Positions 48,681 to 58,906 of a stretch of 60,270 nucleotides of DNA are shown here, in pieces. The DNA is taken from contig NZ_PPRM01000005.1 in NCBI RefSeq assembly GCF_002902665.1, positions 1 to 60,270 on the forward strand, written 5' to 3'. Every line of letters starts with the position of its first letter. Positions within the stretch are counted from its first letter, which is position 1. Origin of the DNA: Macrococcoides caseolyticum. Its GTDB lineage: Bacteria > Bacillota > Bacilli > Staphylococcales > Staphylococcaceae. The position numbers were made by a program, and so were the translations under genes. The notes under the pieces are model-generated. The model was not told the origin of the DNA. It ran no database searches and worked only from the letters and a program-made list of their open reading frames with translations.

Positions 48681-49475
48681 ATGAATGAAATTTACCTGTC
48701 AATAAAATATATTCCACACACATTAAAAAATGCGTTGCTAGAATTTTATTATAACCAGAAGCGCTATTTATCCTGGCTTACCTTAAATATTTTTGTAATA
48801 GCTGTAACATTCTTCTACATGAATGTTACAGAGAGTCTTCCGTTAGAACGTATCACAAAAATATGGCAGCTTAGTGGGTATTTGATGTTTATGTGTATCG
48901 GGTGCTCCATTTATTATGCGATGAAGATTCTACATAAGAGAGGCTATGTACTTAATATTACGAATCTACCGAGTTACGTACTAATTACAGTACAAATCAT
49001 GAATTTTATCTTTATATTCTTAATTTCTTATATTGTACTGCAGCTTGTTGCATTAGGAAATAAAATTGAATTAACGACAAATATATTTTGTATTCTTTAC
49101 TTTGTACTGATGACTATTATTTTACTGATGCCTATCTGTACTATAGTGGCACTAGGGGGACATTTAACACGTAATATAAAAGCGATGATTGTATTGCTTC
49201 TGCTTATTATCCTTGTCACTTCTCCGATTCTCTGGGTTCCAGGAAACTTGCCGGATTTACTGATAAACATACTGAAACTCAATCCGTTCAACTTTGTAAT
49301 CAACGGGGTACAGGAGTCTACGGTGTTTGGAACAAATGCATTTTTTAATCTGCCTTCACAAGTTATTTTTATTTTTGAACTTGTTATCCTCTATACATGG
49401 TTTGATTATTTATTTACGATCTTGAAGGATGAAATTAATATAAATAAAAAAGGTAGTAAAAAAGTTAAATTATAG
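48681..49475 (+). CDS. TagG-like ABC-2 permease
   Basis: 264 aa from ATG 48681. Six membrane helices; the late segment LVTSPILWVPGNLPDLL followed by LNPFNFVINGVQES is the pattern of TagG/ABC-2 polysaccharide export permeases. Nine bases follow the ATPase stop, so the two form one exporter. Substrate unknown: teichoic acid or another polyprenyl-linked polymer is inferred from family. No glycosyltransferase gene is close by. Closed by a strong bidirectional hairpin. Confidence 0.78.
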   Translation: MNEIYLSIKYIPHTLKNALLEFYYNQKRYLSWLTLNIFVIAVTFFYMNVTESLPLERITKIWQLSGYLMFMCIGCSIYYAMKILHKRGYVLNITNLPSYVLITVQIMNFIFIFLISYIVLQLVALGNKIELTTNIFCILYFVLMTIILLMPICTIVALGGHLTRNIKAMIVLLLLIILVTSPILWVPGNLPDLLINILKLNPFNFVINGVQESTVFGTNAFFNLPSQVIFIFELVILYTWFDYLFTILKDEININKKGSKKVKL

Positions 49476-49478
49476 AAA

Positions 49479-49524
49479 AACCCGAATATCGGCGTGTCAT
49501 TAATAACACGCCGATATTCGGGTT
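49479..49524. terminator. Bidirectional terminator
   Basis: AACCCGAATATCGGCGTGT pairs with ACACGCCGATATTCGGGTT, 19 bp without mismatch, between the TagG-like gene and the converging YfhP-like gene. Confidence 0.92.
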
Positions 49525-50503
49525 AAATTTTACTCTTAACGAGCTTACGCTGTAATTTTTCTTCTGAGAATACCCATCCCGTGTAGCTATGTGTGACGCG
49601 GTATGCGCCATCTAGGCTAAGAATTGCAACGAATGAATAATGTCCGTCCTTTAAGTAACGTAAATCGATAAAGCGAAGTTCATATCCTGTACTCGTTTCC
49701 GTGATGGTATAGCGATATATAGAACTAAAGCTTAAGAATGCGCGTAAGTTTCTGTCATGCTTCGCATACTGCATCACTACGTTATCTGGAAGTTTCTTAC
49801 GTGCGAATTTATCACTAAAGTGAACACTTCCCTTATAGCTTCTACCGATATAGTCATACTTATCAGTCTGGACAGCAATACGCCATTCAAAGAATCTGAT
49901 TGTTGGTGCAACAAATGCTTTGATGACCGTCTCATCTTTAGGAATACGTAACAGGACGTTTTTCTTAATCATTTGTTGCAGCATACGTCGAATGATATAG
50001 TAGACGATAAGTAGTATGTAAAGACTGCCAAATGTAGAGATGGGGTTAAAGCCGATATACCATAACAATATTGCAATGATATGTGATATAAATATAATCG
50101 GATCAAATGTGTTAATAATACCGATTTGTATCCATTTCTTAGTAAACGGTCGTAACGCCTGAGTCCCATATGAATTAAAGATATCTACAAAGACATGCAG
50201 CAATACAGCAATTTGTGCCCACATCCATAGGTGCAACGGGGCATCCACTTTAAAAATGAGCATCATCATAACCGTCAGCACAATTGGCCAGAATAATGTA
50301 AATGGTATTGAGTGTGTTATCCCGCGATGATGAGTGATATATACTGCATTATTACGTAACTTCAGTACGGTATCGATATCAGGTATTTGTGAACCGATCA
50401 TAACTGTGGTTACAACCGCAGGGTACATAGAAGTTACTGCAGGATCGATTGTTGCAAGGCCAGCAAGTGCAACGCCCATAACGACATGAGTGGCAGTATC
50501 CAT
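49523..50503 (-). CDS. YfhP/YdjM-type membrane metal-dependent hydrolase
   Basis: 326 aa from ATG 50503 (AAAGGAATG upstream). DUF457 core: His6 (DTATHVVMG), DID (42-44) and HHRGITHS (58-65), with about four or five membrane helices, then a cytosolic or outside C-terminal domain (about 200-326). B. subtilis YfhP, the repressor-like neighbour of yfhH-mutY, is the best match by position and type. Its biochemical role is unsettled. Confidence 0.82.
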   Translation of the reverse strand: MDTATHVVMGVALAGLATIDPAVTSMYPAVVTTVMIGSQIPDIDTVLKLRNNAVYITHHRGITHSIPFTLFWPIVLTVMMMLIFKVDAPLHLWMWAQIAVLLHVFVDIFNSYGTQALRPFTKKWIQIGIINTFDPIIFISHIIAILLWYIGFNPISTFGSLYILLIVYYIIRRMLQQMIKKNVLLRIPKDETVIKAFVAPTIRFFEWRIAVQTDKYDYIGRSYKGSVHFSDKFARKKLPDNVVMQYAKHDRNLRAFLSFSSIYRYTITETSTGYELRFIDLRYLKDGHYSFVAILSLDGAYRVTHSYTGWVFSEEKLQRKLVKSKI

Positions 50504-50599
50504 AGTATCATTCCTTTCAAGTTTTATTATAGAACAAATAGAATATAATGATAAATTATTCATGCTTAGAATTTAAATTTTTTTAGAAAGAGGAAAGCG

Positions 50600-51634
50600 A
50601 TGTTAAACAAACAGCAATTCTCACAGCATCTCCTGGACTGGTTTTATAAGAATAAACGAGAGATGCCTTGGAGAGAAACGAAAGATCCGTATAAAATCTG
50701 GTTATCAGAAGTGATGCTGCAGCAGACACAGGTCAATACGGTTAAACCTTATTATTTGAAGTTTACAGAACGGTTTCCTGATATACGTACGCTGGCATCT
50801 GCAGAGATTGATGAAGTAACGAAATATTGGGAAGGACTTGGGTATTACTCTCGTGTACGCAATTTTCATAGTGCTGTGAAAGAAGTACAGGAAAGCTATA
50901 ATGGCGTAGTGCCGAATAATCCTGAAGACTTCTTAAAGTTGAAAGGGGTCGGTCCTTATACACAAGGAGCAGTGATGAGCATTGCATTTAATCATCAAAT
51001 ACCAGCAGTTGATGGCAATGTCTACCGTGTGTTCTCTAGATTGGATAATGATGATTTTGATATATCAAGTTCATCAGCACGACGTCATTTTGAAGACAAG
51101 GTGATGGATGTCATACCAAAAGCAGCAGGTGACTTTAATGAAGCTTTGATGGAACTTGGCGCAACTGTATGTACACCTAAGTCCCCGCTATGTATGTTCT
51201 GTCCAGTTCAGCAACATTGTGAAAGTTATAAAGCAGGTACTGTACAGCTAAGACCTGTCAAACTAAAGAAGATTAAAAAGAAGACAGAACATTGGAAAGT
51301 GCTTGTGATTATGCATGACGATAAGATATATATTGAACAGCGACCATCGACTGGTTTACTGCAGTCGATGTGGCAGTTTCCGATGTTTAATATCGGCACG
51401 CATCAAGATACGATTGAAGAACAGCTGAATATGTCTTTATATGTTGAAGCTGATGCTTTTATGTCACTTAAGCATCAGTTTACGCATGTGACTTGGGATA
51501 TGGAAGTTTATCGTGCCGTGGCATTAGGTCGTGTAGATAAAGCGAGATTTATAGATATAGAGGAGAAAGAACGTTTCAATTTCCCTGTATCGATGACAAA
51601 AATATTCAAAAAATATATTGATGAGTTGAAATAG
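50600..51634 (+). CDS. mutY: MutY, A/G-specific adenine DNA glycosylase
   Basis: 344 aa. Catalytic Glu37 (WLSEVMLQQTQV), HhH motif LKGVGPYTQGA with catalytic Asp138 (PAVDGNVYRV), and 4Fe-4S ligands Cys191, Cys198, Cys201 and Cys207 with the normal spacing. A NUDIX-like C-terminal domain (about 235-344) recognises 8-oxoG. It removes A opposite 8-oxoG. AAAGAGGAAAG precedes ATG 50600. The gene diverges from the YfhP-like gene. Confidence 0.96.
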   Translation: MLNKQQFSQHLLDWFYKNKREMPWRETKDPYKIWLSEVMLQQTQVNTVKPYYLKFTERFPDIRTLASAEIDEVTKYWEGLGYYSRVRNFHSAVKEVQESYNGVVPNNPEDFLKLKGVGPYTQGAVMSIAFNHQIPAVDGNVYRVFSRLDNDDFDISSSSARRHFEDKVMDVIPKAAGDFNEALMELGATVCTPKSPLCMFCPVQQHCESYKAGTVQLRPVKLKKIKKKTEHWKVLVIMHDDKIYIEQRPSTGLLQSMWQFPMFNIGTHQDTIEEQLNMSLYVEADAFMSLKHQFTHVTWDMEVYRAVALGRVDKARFIDIEEKERFNFPVSMTKIFKKYIDELK

Positions 51635-51699
51635 GTTAAATGTGAAAAAAGTTATGTTATAATTTAAAATGCAAATACTAAATATAGGTGGTGTGGAAC

Positions 51700-52251
51700 A
51701 TGGTCAAAGAATCCATACCAAAAGAAGGCCAGAATGTGCAGATTCAAAGCTATAAACATAATGGGAAAATTCACAGAATCTGGTCCGAAACAACGATTTT
51801 AAAAGGAACAAATCATGTCATTATCGGAGGGAATAATCGTACTCTTGTAACTGAGAGCGATGGTCGAACTTGGGTTACACGTGAACCTGCAATCGTCTAT
51901 TTTCATGCAGAATACTGGTTCAATGTCATCTGTATGTTCCGTGAAGATGGCGTGTATTATTACTGTAACTTATCCTCACCATTCGTATGTGATAGTGAGG
52001 CTATTAAGTACATTGATTACGACCTGGATATTAAAGTATATCCAAATGGCAAGTATCATCTGCTTGATGAAGATGAATATCAGCAGCACATGAAACAGAT
52101 GAACTATCCCGAAGAGATCGATTTGATCCTAAGGCGAAACGTTGACATTTTGCAACAATGGATTGAAAGAAAGAAAGGGCCATTTGCTCCGGACTTTATT
52201 AAAGTCTGGCAGGAAAGATTTCATTTTCAAAAGAGAATCAAGGAAGATTAA
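51700..52251 (+). CDS. ntdp: Nucleoside tri-/diphosphatase (DUF402, Ntdp)
   Basis: 183 aa from ATG 51700 with GGTGGTG upstream. [20 protein letters not shown] and the core [14 protein letters not shown] and [15 protein letters not shown] are near-identical to staphylococcal Ntdp (YgaC in Bacillus), which hydrolyses nucleoside tri- and diphosphates with divalent metals. Between mutY and the ABC exporter, as in S. aureus. A hairpin follows. Confidence 0.93.
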   Translation: MVKESIPKEGQNVQIQSYKHNGKIHRIWSETTILKGTNHVIIGGNNRTLVTESDGRTWVTREPAIVYFHAEYWFNVICMFREDGVYYYCNLSSPFVCDSEAIKYIDYDLDIKVYPNGKYHLLDEDEYQQHMKQMNYPEEIDLILRRNVDILQQWIERKKGPFAPDFIKVWQERFHFQKRIKED

Positions 52252-52279
52252 GGATACAGAGCAGTAATCCTCTTTGTTA

Positions 52280-52333
52280 AATCCGGACAGTGTGAAGAAA
52301 ATGTATGTCGTTTTCTGCATTGTTCGGTTTTTT
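52280..52333 (+). terminator. Terminator of ntdp
   Basis: CCGGACAGTG..AAGAAAATG pairs with CGTTTTCT..CATTGTTCGG over a long imperfect stem, followed by T6. Confidence 0.7.
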
Positions 52334-52373
52334 GATTCATTAACGAAGAAGAATAATATTGAAGGAGAATAAT

Positions 52374-54122
52374 ATGTTAAAGCGCTATATGCAATTTGTA
52401 AAACCCTATACGATGCTGATTATCTTGACCATTATGATAGGGATATTAAAGTTTGGAATTCCGTTGTTAATACCATTACTGATCAAATATGTTATCGATG
52501 ATGTCATCGATAACACATCGATGTCAGTTGCAGAGAAGAAAGAAGCATTACTGCAAGCATTACTCCTGTTTGGATTTATCTTCACGGTTATTCGTCCGCC
52601 TGTTGAGTATTTCAGACAGTATCTTGCACAATGGACAAGCAACAAGATTTTATACGATATTAGAAAGAAGCTCTATAAGCATCTTCAGGCACTGAGCGTG
52701 AGATTTTATGCTAACAATAAAGTTGGAGAAGTCATCTCACGTGTTATCAATGATGTCGAATCGACAAAGGATTTCATCATAACAGGTCTGATGAATGTAT
52801 GGCTGGACTTAGTTACGATTATCATTGCACTTGCCATCATGTTCACGATGGATGTCAAGCTGACACTTGTGTCATTGATCGTCTTTCCATTCTATATGTT
52901 CAGCGTCTATTATTTCTTCGGCAACCTACGTAGGCTTACGCGTGAACGTAGTCAGTCACTGGCAGAAGTGCAAGGATTCCTGCATGAACGTGTTCAAGGT
53001 ATGACATTGATCAAGACGTTTGCCATCGAAGAAGAGGAGAATAAGCGGTTCGATAGACGCAACAAGAACTTTTTGAATAAGGCGATGAATCATACCAGAT
53101 GGAATGCCAAAAGTTTTGCTGTGATCAATACGATTACAGATATCGGGCCATTGCTTGTAGTAGGCTTTGGTGCATGGCAGGTCATTGGTGGTCATCTCTC
53201 GGTCGGTGCATTAGCAGCATTTATCGCATATCTTGACAGATTGTATGGCCCTTTAAGAAGACTGGTCAGCTCATCAACGACATTAACACAAAGTATGGCA
53301 TCGATGGACCGAATGTTCCAGCTCTTTGATGAACCTTACGATATTAAAGATACGAAAAATGCACGTGATATTCAGATTCACCGAGGAGATATTTCATTTA
53401 ACAATGTTGGATTTAAGTATAACGAAGATGATACAGAAGTATTACACAATATTAATCTGGATATTAAAAGTGGTGAAACTGTAGCGTTTGTTGGAATGAG
53501 CGGTGGGGGTAAATCGACAATGATCAGTCTAATACCGAGATTCTACGACGTTACGCAAGGTGAAATTACTGTAGACCATCATCCGATCAAAGATTATACA
53601 CTGGAAAGCTTACGTACACAGATAGGAATGGTCATGCAGGATAATATTCTCTTCTCTGAATCGATTCGTAATAATATCTTGTTAGGAAAACCTGGTGCCA
53701 CAGAAGCAGAGATGATTCAGGCTGCGAAACTGGCGAATGCCCATGATTTTATTATGAGTTTACCTGACGGCTACGATACAGAAGTAGGCGAACGTGGCGT
53801 TAAGTTATCAGGTGGTCAGAAGCAACGTGTTGCAATTTCTCGTGTATTCCTGAAAAATCCGCCGATTCTTATACTGGATGAGGCGACGAGTGCGCTGGAC
53901 CTTGAAAGTGAAGCGGTGATACAGGAAGCATTAGAGTCCCTATCTCAAGATAGAACAACAGTAATCGTCGCACATAGGTTGTCGACGATCACACATGCAG
54001 ATAAGATTGTAGTGGTTCAAGATGGTGAGATTGTTGAAATGGGTACCCACCATGAATTGATGCAAAAGCATGAACATTATTATAATCTCTATTCTATTCA
54101 AAACTTAGAAAGTGTTGATTAA
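52374..54122 (+). CDS. Sav1866-like multidrug ABC exporter
   Basis: 582 aa from ATG 52374, chosen for AAGGAGAAT just upstream. Six-helix membrane domain (about 1-320), then an ABC domain with Walker A GMSGGGKS, signature LSGGQKQR, Walker B ILILDEAT and switch His in VAHRLS. It is an orthologue of Sav1866, a homodimeric lipid/drug exporter of known structure, and of Bacillus YgaD. Motifs are intact, in contrast to the TagH-like ATPase in this window. Confidence 0.95.
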   Translation: MLKRYMQFVKPYTMLIILTIMIGILKFGIPLLIPLLIKYVIDDVIDNTSMSVAEKKEALLQALLLFGFIFTVIRPPVEYFRQYLAQWTSNKILYDIRKKLYKHLQALSVRFYANNKVGEVISRVINDVESTKDFIITGLMNVWLDLVTIIIALAIMFTMDVKLTLVSLIVFPFYMFSVYYFFGNLRRLTRERSQSLAEVQGFLHERVQGMTLIKTFAIEEEENKRFDRRNKNFLNKAMNHTRWNAKSFAVINTITDIGPLLVVGFGAWQVIGGHLSVGALAAFIAYLDRLYGPLRRLVSSSTTLTQSMASMDRMFQLFDEPYDIKDTKNARDIQIHRGDISFNNVGFKYNEDDTEVLHNINLDIKSGETVAFVGMSGGGKSTMISLIPRFYDVTQGEITVDHHPIKDYTLESLRTQIGMVMQDNILFSESIRNNILLGKPGATEAEMIQAAKLANAHDFIMSLPDGYDTEVGERGVKLSGGQKQRVAISRVFLKNPPILILDEATSALDLESEAVIQEALESLSQDRTTVIVAHRLSTITHADKIVVVQDGEIVEMGTHHELMQKHEHYYNLYSIQNLESVD

Positions 54123-54137
54123 GAATTATCTATTTAA

Positions 54138-54236
54138 ATCTATAGCGACTTCGACAAGGTCTATCTGCAATACTCATTGTTTCCAAAAGAAATGAGTGAG
54201 CTGGAAATTGAACGGTCTCTAGTTATCGCAAAGTGA
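54138..54236 (+). pseudogene. Possible coding remnant
   Basis: An open frame without start runs IYSDFDKVYLQYSLFPKEMS and on to a stop TGA at 54234-54236, in a 141-bp gap after the exporter. Composition is protein-like, but no start, site or family can be given. It may be a decayed gene end or chance. Confidence 0.2.
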
Positions 54237-54263
54237 TATAGAGTTCCGAAGGAGGCGATTTAA

Positions 54264-54866
54264 TTGGATTTGTCATTTTTGGCATATGATACATTAACAG
54301 CAGCACAAGCCTTGCTCGGAAAGTATATTTATACTGAGCAAGATGGTGCTGTTACCGGTGGATATATTACTGAAGTAGAAGCTTATCTAGGTGAACATGA
54401 TAAAGCAGCACATGCATATCAGCTTCGTCGTACAAAGAAGAATGAAATGATGTATCGTGATTTTGGCACCATCTATGTATATACAATGCATGGTCACCAC
54501 TGTATGAATTTTATAACGAAAGATAGAACACAACCTGAAGGTGTACTTATCCGAGGAATCGAACCTGTAACAGGAATAGATACAATGATACAGAGAAGAG
54601 GTCGTGAAAATCATCTGACAGACGGACCAGGAAAGCTGACACAAAGTTTAGGGATAAGAAGAGAGCAGTACAATGGAACGCGTTTAAATGATGACGGTGT
54701 AAATATAAGTGAAGGTAGAACACCGAAAGTAATTACAGCATCAAAGCGTATCGGAATCGAAAATAAAGAAGAGGCGGTAGATTATCTTTATCGATTTACT
54801 GTAAAAGGAAATCCACACGTATCAAAAGATAAAGTCATGGTAGAAGAGAATAATGGTTGGCAATAA
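54264..54866 (+). CDS. DNA-3-methyladenine glycosylase (AAG/MPG family)
   Basis: 200 aa from TTG 54264 behind AAGGAGG (54249-54255). VEAYLGEHDKAAHA holds the catalytic Glu; MYRDFGTIYVYTMHGHHCMN and DGPGKLTQSLGI are AAG signatures. It removes alkylated purines from DNA. Single gene closed by a hairpin shared with the FUSC gene. Confidence 0.93.
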   Translation: MDLSFLAYDTLTAAQALLGKYIYTEQDGAVTGGYITEVEAYLGEHDKAAHAYQLRRTKKNEMMYRDFGTIYVYTMHGHHCMNFITKDRTQPEGVLIRGIEPVTGIDTMIQRRGRENHLTDGPGKLTQSLGIRREQYNGTRLNDDGVNISEGRTPKVITASKRIGIENKEEAVDYLYRFTVKGNPHVSKDKVMVEENNGWQ

Positions 54867-54868
54867 CA

Positions 54869-54902
54869 TAAAAGGGAGTGCGATTTCGCACTCCCTTTTA
54901 TG
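54869..54902. terminator. Bidirectional terminator
   Basis: AAAGGGAGTGCGA pairs perfectly with TCGCACTCCCTTT around two bases. Confidence 0.9.
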
Positions 54903-54911
54903 TTGAACAAA

Positions 54912-55994
54912 TTATAACTCTTCACTATGTTCGATTCTGAATTTCTTATCCTCTTTATGAAACTTATAGAAGCTATGTGTAATACGATCAAGGTGTTCGA
55001 GTTTATCACGATAATCAAATAGTGTCCCGATAATTACAAATATATGTTCCTTGCTATATGCATCACTTGGTGTCGTGTTGATTTCTTCAAGAAATGCATC
55101 CATGATATTGAGCTTATAAGGTTCGGTTATCCCGGTTTGACAGTCATGTTTTGTAGCGGGCACTTTCTTTGATATCCGCATAAGCAGCTCTTCATGTAGT
55201 GTCATTAATTCATCGAGTTCAAATTTAATCTGAACTTTTAGTTCTTCCGGCAAATTAATGACATCATTTTCGTATCTATGAATTTTGCGCAGTACATCAT
55301 AGGCGCGACGCGTTGCCAGTACAGTCTCTTTAAAGATGATCTTTTTGCGTAGATTCCGAATACTGCCTTGTTTCGTGTATGCACGTTCTTCTTTATACAA
55401 GTTATACTGTTCTTCAAGTTTCTCGATACGACTGCGGATGTTATCTATATCTCTTTTTACTGCATGGAATTCTGTTGAGCCATTAATTTCTAGACGAATC
55501 CACTTGAAAATATCACTCGAGATACTCAAACATTGATAATAAATCTTACTTTCGAATTTAGGTGGTAAAAATAATGTGTTCACGACAAACGCACTGATTA
55601 CTCCAATCATAACGAACGTAAATCTTAAAACAGCAGATTCCAGGAACGCACCGTCCTGGTGGTCCATAATAATAAGCTGAGTGACTACAGCAAGACCTGT
55701 GACATGTGAAAGGTTGACTTTCTGTAATATTGAAATCAGCATAATAGAAGTAATGCCGATAATGACGATATGAAAACCAAATAAAGAAGCCATGATTATT
55801 GCAAGTACAGCACCTATTAAGTTTCCTTGAAATTGTTCGATGATCGTTTTATATGATCTGTACACATTGGGTTGCATTGCAAATAATGCCGAGATACCAG
55901 CAACGATTGCGCCTTGTCCATTGATTTGATGTGCGATTAACAAGGCAATGATAATAGCAATTCCAGTTTTGAATATACGTGCACCTAATTTCAT
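54912..55994 (-). CDS. FUSC/ArAE-family membrane protein, copy 2 (YgaE-like)
   Basis: 360 aa. Five N-terminal helices with family patterns RIFKTGIAIIIALLIAH and MQPNVYRSYKTIIEQF, then a long coiled helical cytosolic domain (about 150-360). By position between the exporter and gsaB it corresponds to B. subtilis YgaE. It is a paralogue of the product of 32401-33390. Substrate unknown. TGAGGTC precedes the ATG. Confidence 0.82.
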   Translation of the reverse strand: MKLGARIFKTGIAIIIALLIAHQINGQGAIVAGISALFAMQPNVYRSYKTIIEQFQGNLIGAVLAIIMASLFGFHIVIIGITSIMLISILQKVNLSHVTGLAVVTQLIIMDHQDGAFLESAVLRFTFVMIGVISAFVVNTLFLPPKFESKIYYQCLSISSDIFKWIRLEINGSTEFHAVKRDIDNIRSRIEKLEEQYNLYKEERAYTKQGSIRNLRKKIIFKETVLATRRAYDVLRKIHRYENDVINLPEELKVQIKFELDELMTLHEELLMRISKKVPATKHDCQTGITEPYKLNIMDAFLEEINTTPSDAYSKEHIFVIIGTLFDYRDKLEHLDRITHSFYKFHKEDKKFRIEHSEEL

Positions 55995-56056
55995 ATTTTG
56001 ACCTCATTTATTTATTCGTTAGTACACTTATACATGACATTGCATACTTTTTCAAG

Positions 56057-57343
56057 CTACATTTGTTTGAAACTGTTTTCAACTGCGATTAGTGTATCTT
56101 GAATATCTTGTTCGGTATGAGCGATTGTAATGAACCATGCCTCGTATTTAGAAGGTGCAAGGTTGATTCCTTGATGTAGCATCAATTTAAAGAATTTGGC
56201 GAAGGCTTCTCCATCCGTCGCTTCAGCTTGTTCATAATTCTCTACCTTTTCATCTGTAAAATAAATTGTCATAGCACCTTTAAGACGATTAATATTGGCT
56301 TTGATACTGTATTTTTCAATCAGTTCATTCATGCCTGTCTCAAGCATCTCACCAAGCTTATCCAGATAATCATAAGTGCCTTCAGCTTTGATCACTTCAA
56401 GTAGAGCGATACCTGCCTGCATACTTAATGGATTACCTGCCATTGTACCTGCCTGATAAGTTGGACCAAGAGGAGCGACATGTTCCATGATATCCTGACG
56501 TCCACCGTATGCTCCAATCGGTAAGCCGCCACCAATAACTTTACCGAAAGCTGTCAAGTCAGGTTTTACACCAAGCATATCTTGTGCACCACCATAGCAG
56601 AAACGGAATGCAGTGATAACTTCGTCATAGATAACAAGCGCCCCGTGACTATGTGCTACTTCGTTCACTGCTTCTAGAAATCCTGCATGGGGTTCTACAA
56701 TACCGAAATTACCGACGATTGGCTCAACTAATACACCCGCAATCTGATCGCCGAAGTGATAGAATGCTTCTTTGAATTGTTCGATATCATTAAATGGGAC
56801 TGTAATTACTTCTTGTGCCACACTCTTTGGTACACCTGCTGAGTCTGGAGTACCAAGCTGTGAAGGGCCACTACCTGCTGCTACAAGCACTAAATCTGAA
56901 TGGCCGTGATAGCATCCTGCAAATTTAATGATCTTATCTCTGCCAGTGTATGCACGCGCAACACGAATCGTTGTCATCACAGCTTCCGTACCTGAGTTAA
57001 CGAAGCGGACTTTTTCTAATGATGGGATTGCTTCTTGCAGCATTTCTGCAAACACAACTTCGTGTTCAGTCGGAGTACCATATAGTACACCGTTTTCTGC
57101 AGCACGTTTAATTGCTTCTGTAATGTGTGGGTGTGCATGACCTGTTATAATCGGGCCGTATGCTGCAAGATAATCAATATATTTATTACCATCCACATCG
57201 TAGAAGTAAGCACCTTCTCCACGGGCCATAACCACTGGAGTACCTCCTCCAACGGCTTTATAAGAACGAGAAGGTGAGTTAACACCTCCAAGAATTGCGG
57301 CATTTGCACGATTTTGTATTGCTTCTGAATTACTAAAGTTCAT
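56057..57343 (-). CDS. gsaB: Glutamate-1-semialdehyde 2,1-aminomutase (GsaB/HemL2)
   Basis: 428 aa. PLP Lys268 in [15 protein letters not shown], cofactor Asp240 in [10 protein letters not shown], and [10 protein letters not shown] for phosphate. It converts glutamate-1-semialdehyde to 5-aminolevulinate for haem. It is not in a hem cluster; in Bacillus and Staphylococcus this perR-linked gene is the second isozyme beside hemL. AAAAGAGGTCG precedes the ATG at 57343. Confidence 0.94.
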   Translation of the reverse strand: MNFSNSEAIQNRANAAILGGVNSPSRSYKAVGGGTPVVMARGEGAYFYDVDGNKYIDYLAAYGPIITGHAHPHITEAIKRAAENGVLYGTPTEHEVVFAEMLQEAIPSLEKVRFVNSGTEAVMTTIRVARAYTGRDKIIKFAGCYHGHSDLVLVAAGSGPSQLGTPDSAGVPKSVAQEVITVPFNDIEQFKEAFYHFGDQIAGVLVEPIVGNFGIVEPHAGFLEAVNEVAHSHGALVIYDEVITAFRFCYGGAQDMLGVKPDLTAFGKVIGGGLPIGAYGGRQDIMEHVAPLGPTYQAGTMAGNPLSMQAGIALLEVIKAEGTYDYLDKLGEMLETGMNELIEKYSIKANINRLKGAMTIYFTDEKVENYEQAEATDGEAFAKFFKLMLHQGINLAPSKYEAWFITIAHTEQDIQDTLIAVENSFKQM

Positions 57344-57424
57344 TTTATCGACCTCTTTTGTTTTGTATTTTCGTCTACTATACTATCATATACTTATACA
57401 ATATTTGAGGATGGAGTGTTATTT

Positions 57425-57889
57425 ATGTTAGAAAAAGGAATGCTATTACCTGATTTTAAGATGGAAAATCAAGATGGGGAAATCATTACAAATCAAGATC
57501 TGTTCGGTAAAAAGACAGTTTTATACTTCTACCCTAGAGATAATACACCAACATGTACAACTCAAGCGTGTGATTTCAATGATAATCTAGATGTACTTAA
57601 TGCACTGGATGCACAAGTATATGGTGTAAGTGGAGATAGTAAAGTAAAGCATTCAAATTTTATTAATAAATACAATTTGAAATTCGATTTGCTGGTTGAT
57701 GAAGACTATGCGTTTTCAAAGCAGTTAGGTATATATAGGCTCAAGAAGTCTTTCGGTAAGGAGTCAATGGGCATTGTCAGAACGACGATCATTCTTGATG
57801 ACGATACGCGAATCCTTCAAGTATTTGATGGTGTCAAGGTGAAGACGCAGATGGAAGAAATAAAAAAGGTATTACAAGGAGAAAAATGA
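57425..57889 (+). CDS. bcp: Bcp, thiol peroxidase (peroxiredoxin Q)
   Basis: 154 aa from ATG 57425 (GGAG 8 bases upstream). Peroxidatic Cys44 (TPTC) and resolving Cys49 (CTTQAC) are spaced as in 2-Cys BCP. It reduces peroxides with thioredoxin. Its stop overlaps the dehydrogenase start. Located near perR, which fits a peroxide defence role. Confidence 0.94.
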   Translation: MLEKGMLLPDFKMENQDGEIITNQDLFGKKTVLYFYPRDNTPTCTTQACDFNDNLDVLNALDAQVYGVSGDSKVKHSNFINKYNLKFDLLVDEDYAFSKQLGIYRLKKSFGKESMGIVRTTIILDDDTRILQVFDGVKVKTQMEEIKKVLQGEK

Positions 57890-58836
57890 TGAATATTATT
57901 TCAAATGTAAAACTTGGCGAAATATTGGAGGAACTTAAAGCGCAGTTCCCTGAACATGCTTTTAGGTCAATAGCGTTAAAAGATATGACTGAAGAAGATA
58001 AGGCAAGCATGGATATATTAATTTCACATGACGGGCAAATAGATGAAGCATTTCTCCTGCAATGTCCGAATTTGAAATGGATAGCCTGGTATGCAGCTGG
58101 GGTTAACAAGTTACCTCTTGCTACAATTAAAGAGAAGAATATAATATTAACGAATGCACGTGGCGTACATAAAGTACAGATCTCGGAGTATATATTCAGC
58201 TATATTATGACGGACTACAAAAATGTACTAGAATATTATAAATTACAGCAGGATAAAGGCTTTAAAACAGATATTAGACACAAAGAATTGTTCGAGCAGA
58301 CCATCTGCTTTATCGGTACAGGAGAAATCCCATCGTATGCTGCACGTATTGCACAAGCATTCAATATGAAAGTAATTGGTATCAATACAGCGGGGCAAGA
58401 TAAAGCGTATTTTGATGAAGTATATATTATTGATGAACGCCTAAGCGCATTTGAACAATCAGATATAATTGTCAATGTATTGCCGGAAACAGAAAGTACG
58501 ATAGATCTACTTAAACATGAAGATTTCCAGGCGATGGGGAGTGATGCATTGTTTATCAATGTAGGCAGAGGCACTGTAGTTAAAGAAGATATACTGATTC
58601 AAGCATTGACAGATAAAGTCATTAGATTTGCTTGCCTCGATGTCTTCTATAATGAACCCCTTGAAGCGAATCATCCATTATATAGATTAGACAACGTGAT
58701 TATGACGCCGCATATAACTGGGCTGAGTACCCATTACAATCAACGTGCTACAAATATCTTTGTTGATAATATGAATATAGGAATTGATAATAAACATAAC
58801 TTCAAGAATCTAGTAGACTTAGACAAAGGGTACTAA
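57886..58836 (+). CDS. D-2-hydroxyacid dehydrogenase-like protein
   Basis: 316 aa starting in the bcp stop (ATGATG). Nucleotide fold with GTGEIPSYAARIA (about 142-154), catalytic Arg in NVGRGTVV, Glu in FYNEPLE and His in MTPHITG are present, so it is likely active. Similar to phosphoglycerate-dehydrogenase-like proteins beside perR in staphylococci. Substrate unknown. The gap to perR has the perR promoter. Confidence 0.88.
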   Translation: MMNIISNVKLGEILEELKAQFPEHAFRSIALKDMTEEDKASMDILISHDGQIDEAFLLQCPNLKWIAWYAAGVNKLPLATIKEKNIILTNARGVHKVQISEYIFSYIMTDYKNVLEYYKLQQDKGFKTDIRHKELFEQTICFIGTGEIPSYAARIAQAFNMKVIGINTAGQDKAYFDEVYIIDERLSAFEQSDIIVNVLPETESTIDLLKHEDFQAMGSDALFINVGRGTVVKEDILIQALTDKVIRFACLDVFYNEPLEANHPLYRLDNVIMTPHITGLSTHYNQRATNIFVDNMNIGIDNKHNFKNLVDLDKGY

Positions 58837-58845
58837 ACTAGGTAT

Positions 58846-58887
58846 TTGACAATATGGAAATTTAAGATGTAAAATAGAATTACTATA
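58846..58887 (+). promoter_or_regulatory. perR promoter with PerR-like box
   Basis: TTGACA (58846-58851), an 18-base spacer and TAAAAT (58870-58875) form a sigma-A promoter. TAGAATTACTATA (58875-58887), directly after it, matches the PerR box core TATAATnATTATA with two mismatches, placing a repressor over the start of transcription. Confidence 0.7.
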
Positions 58888-58906
58888 AAGTAAAAGAGGT
58901 GGTCAA

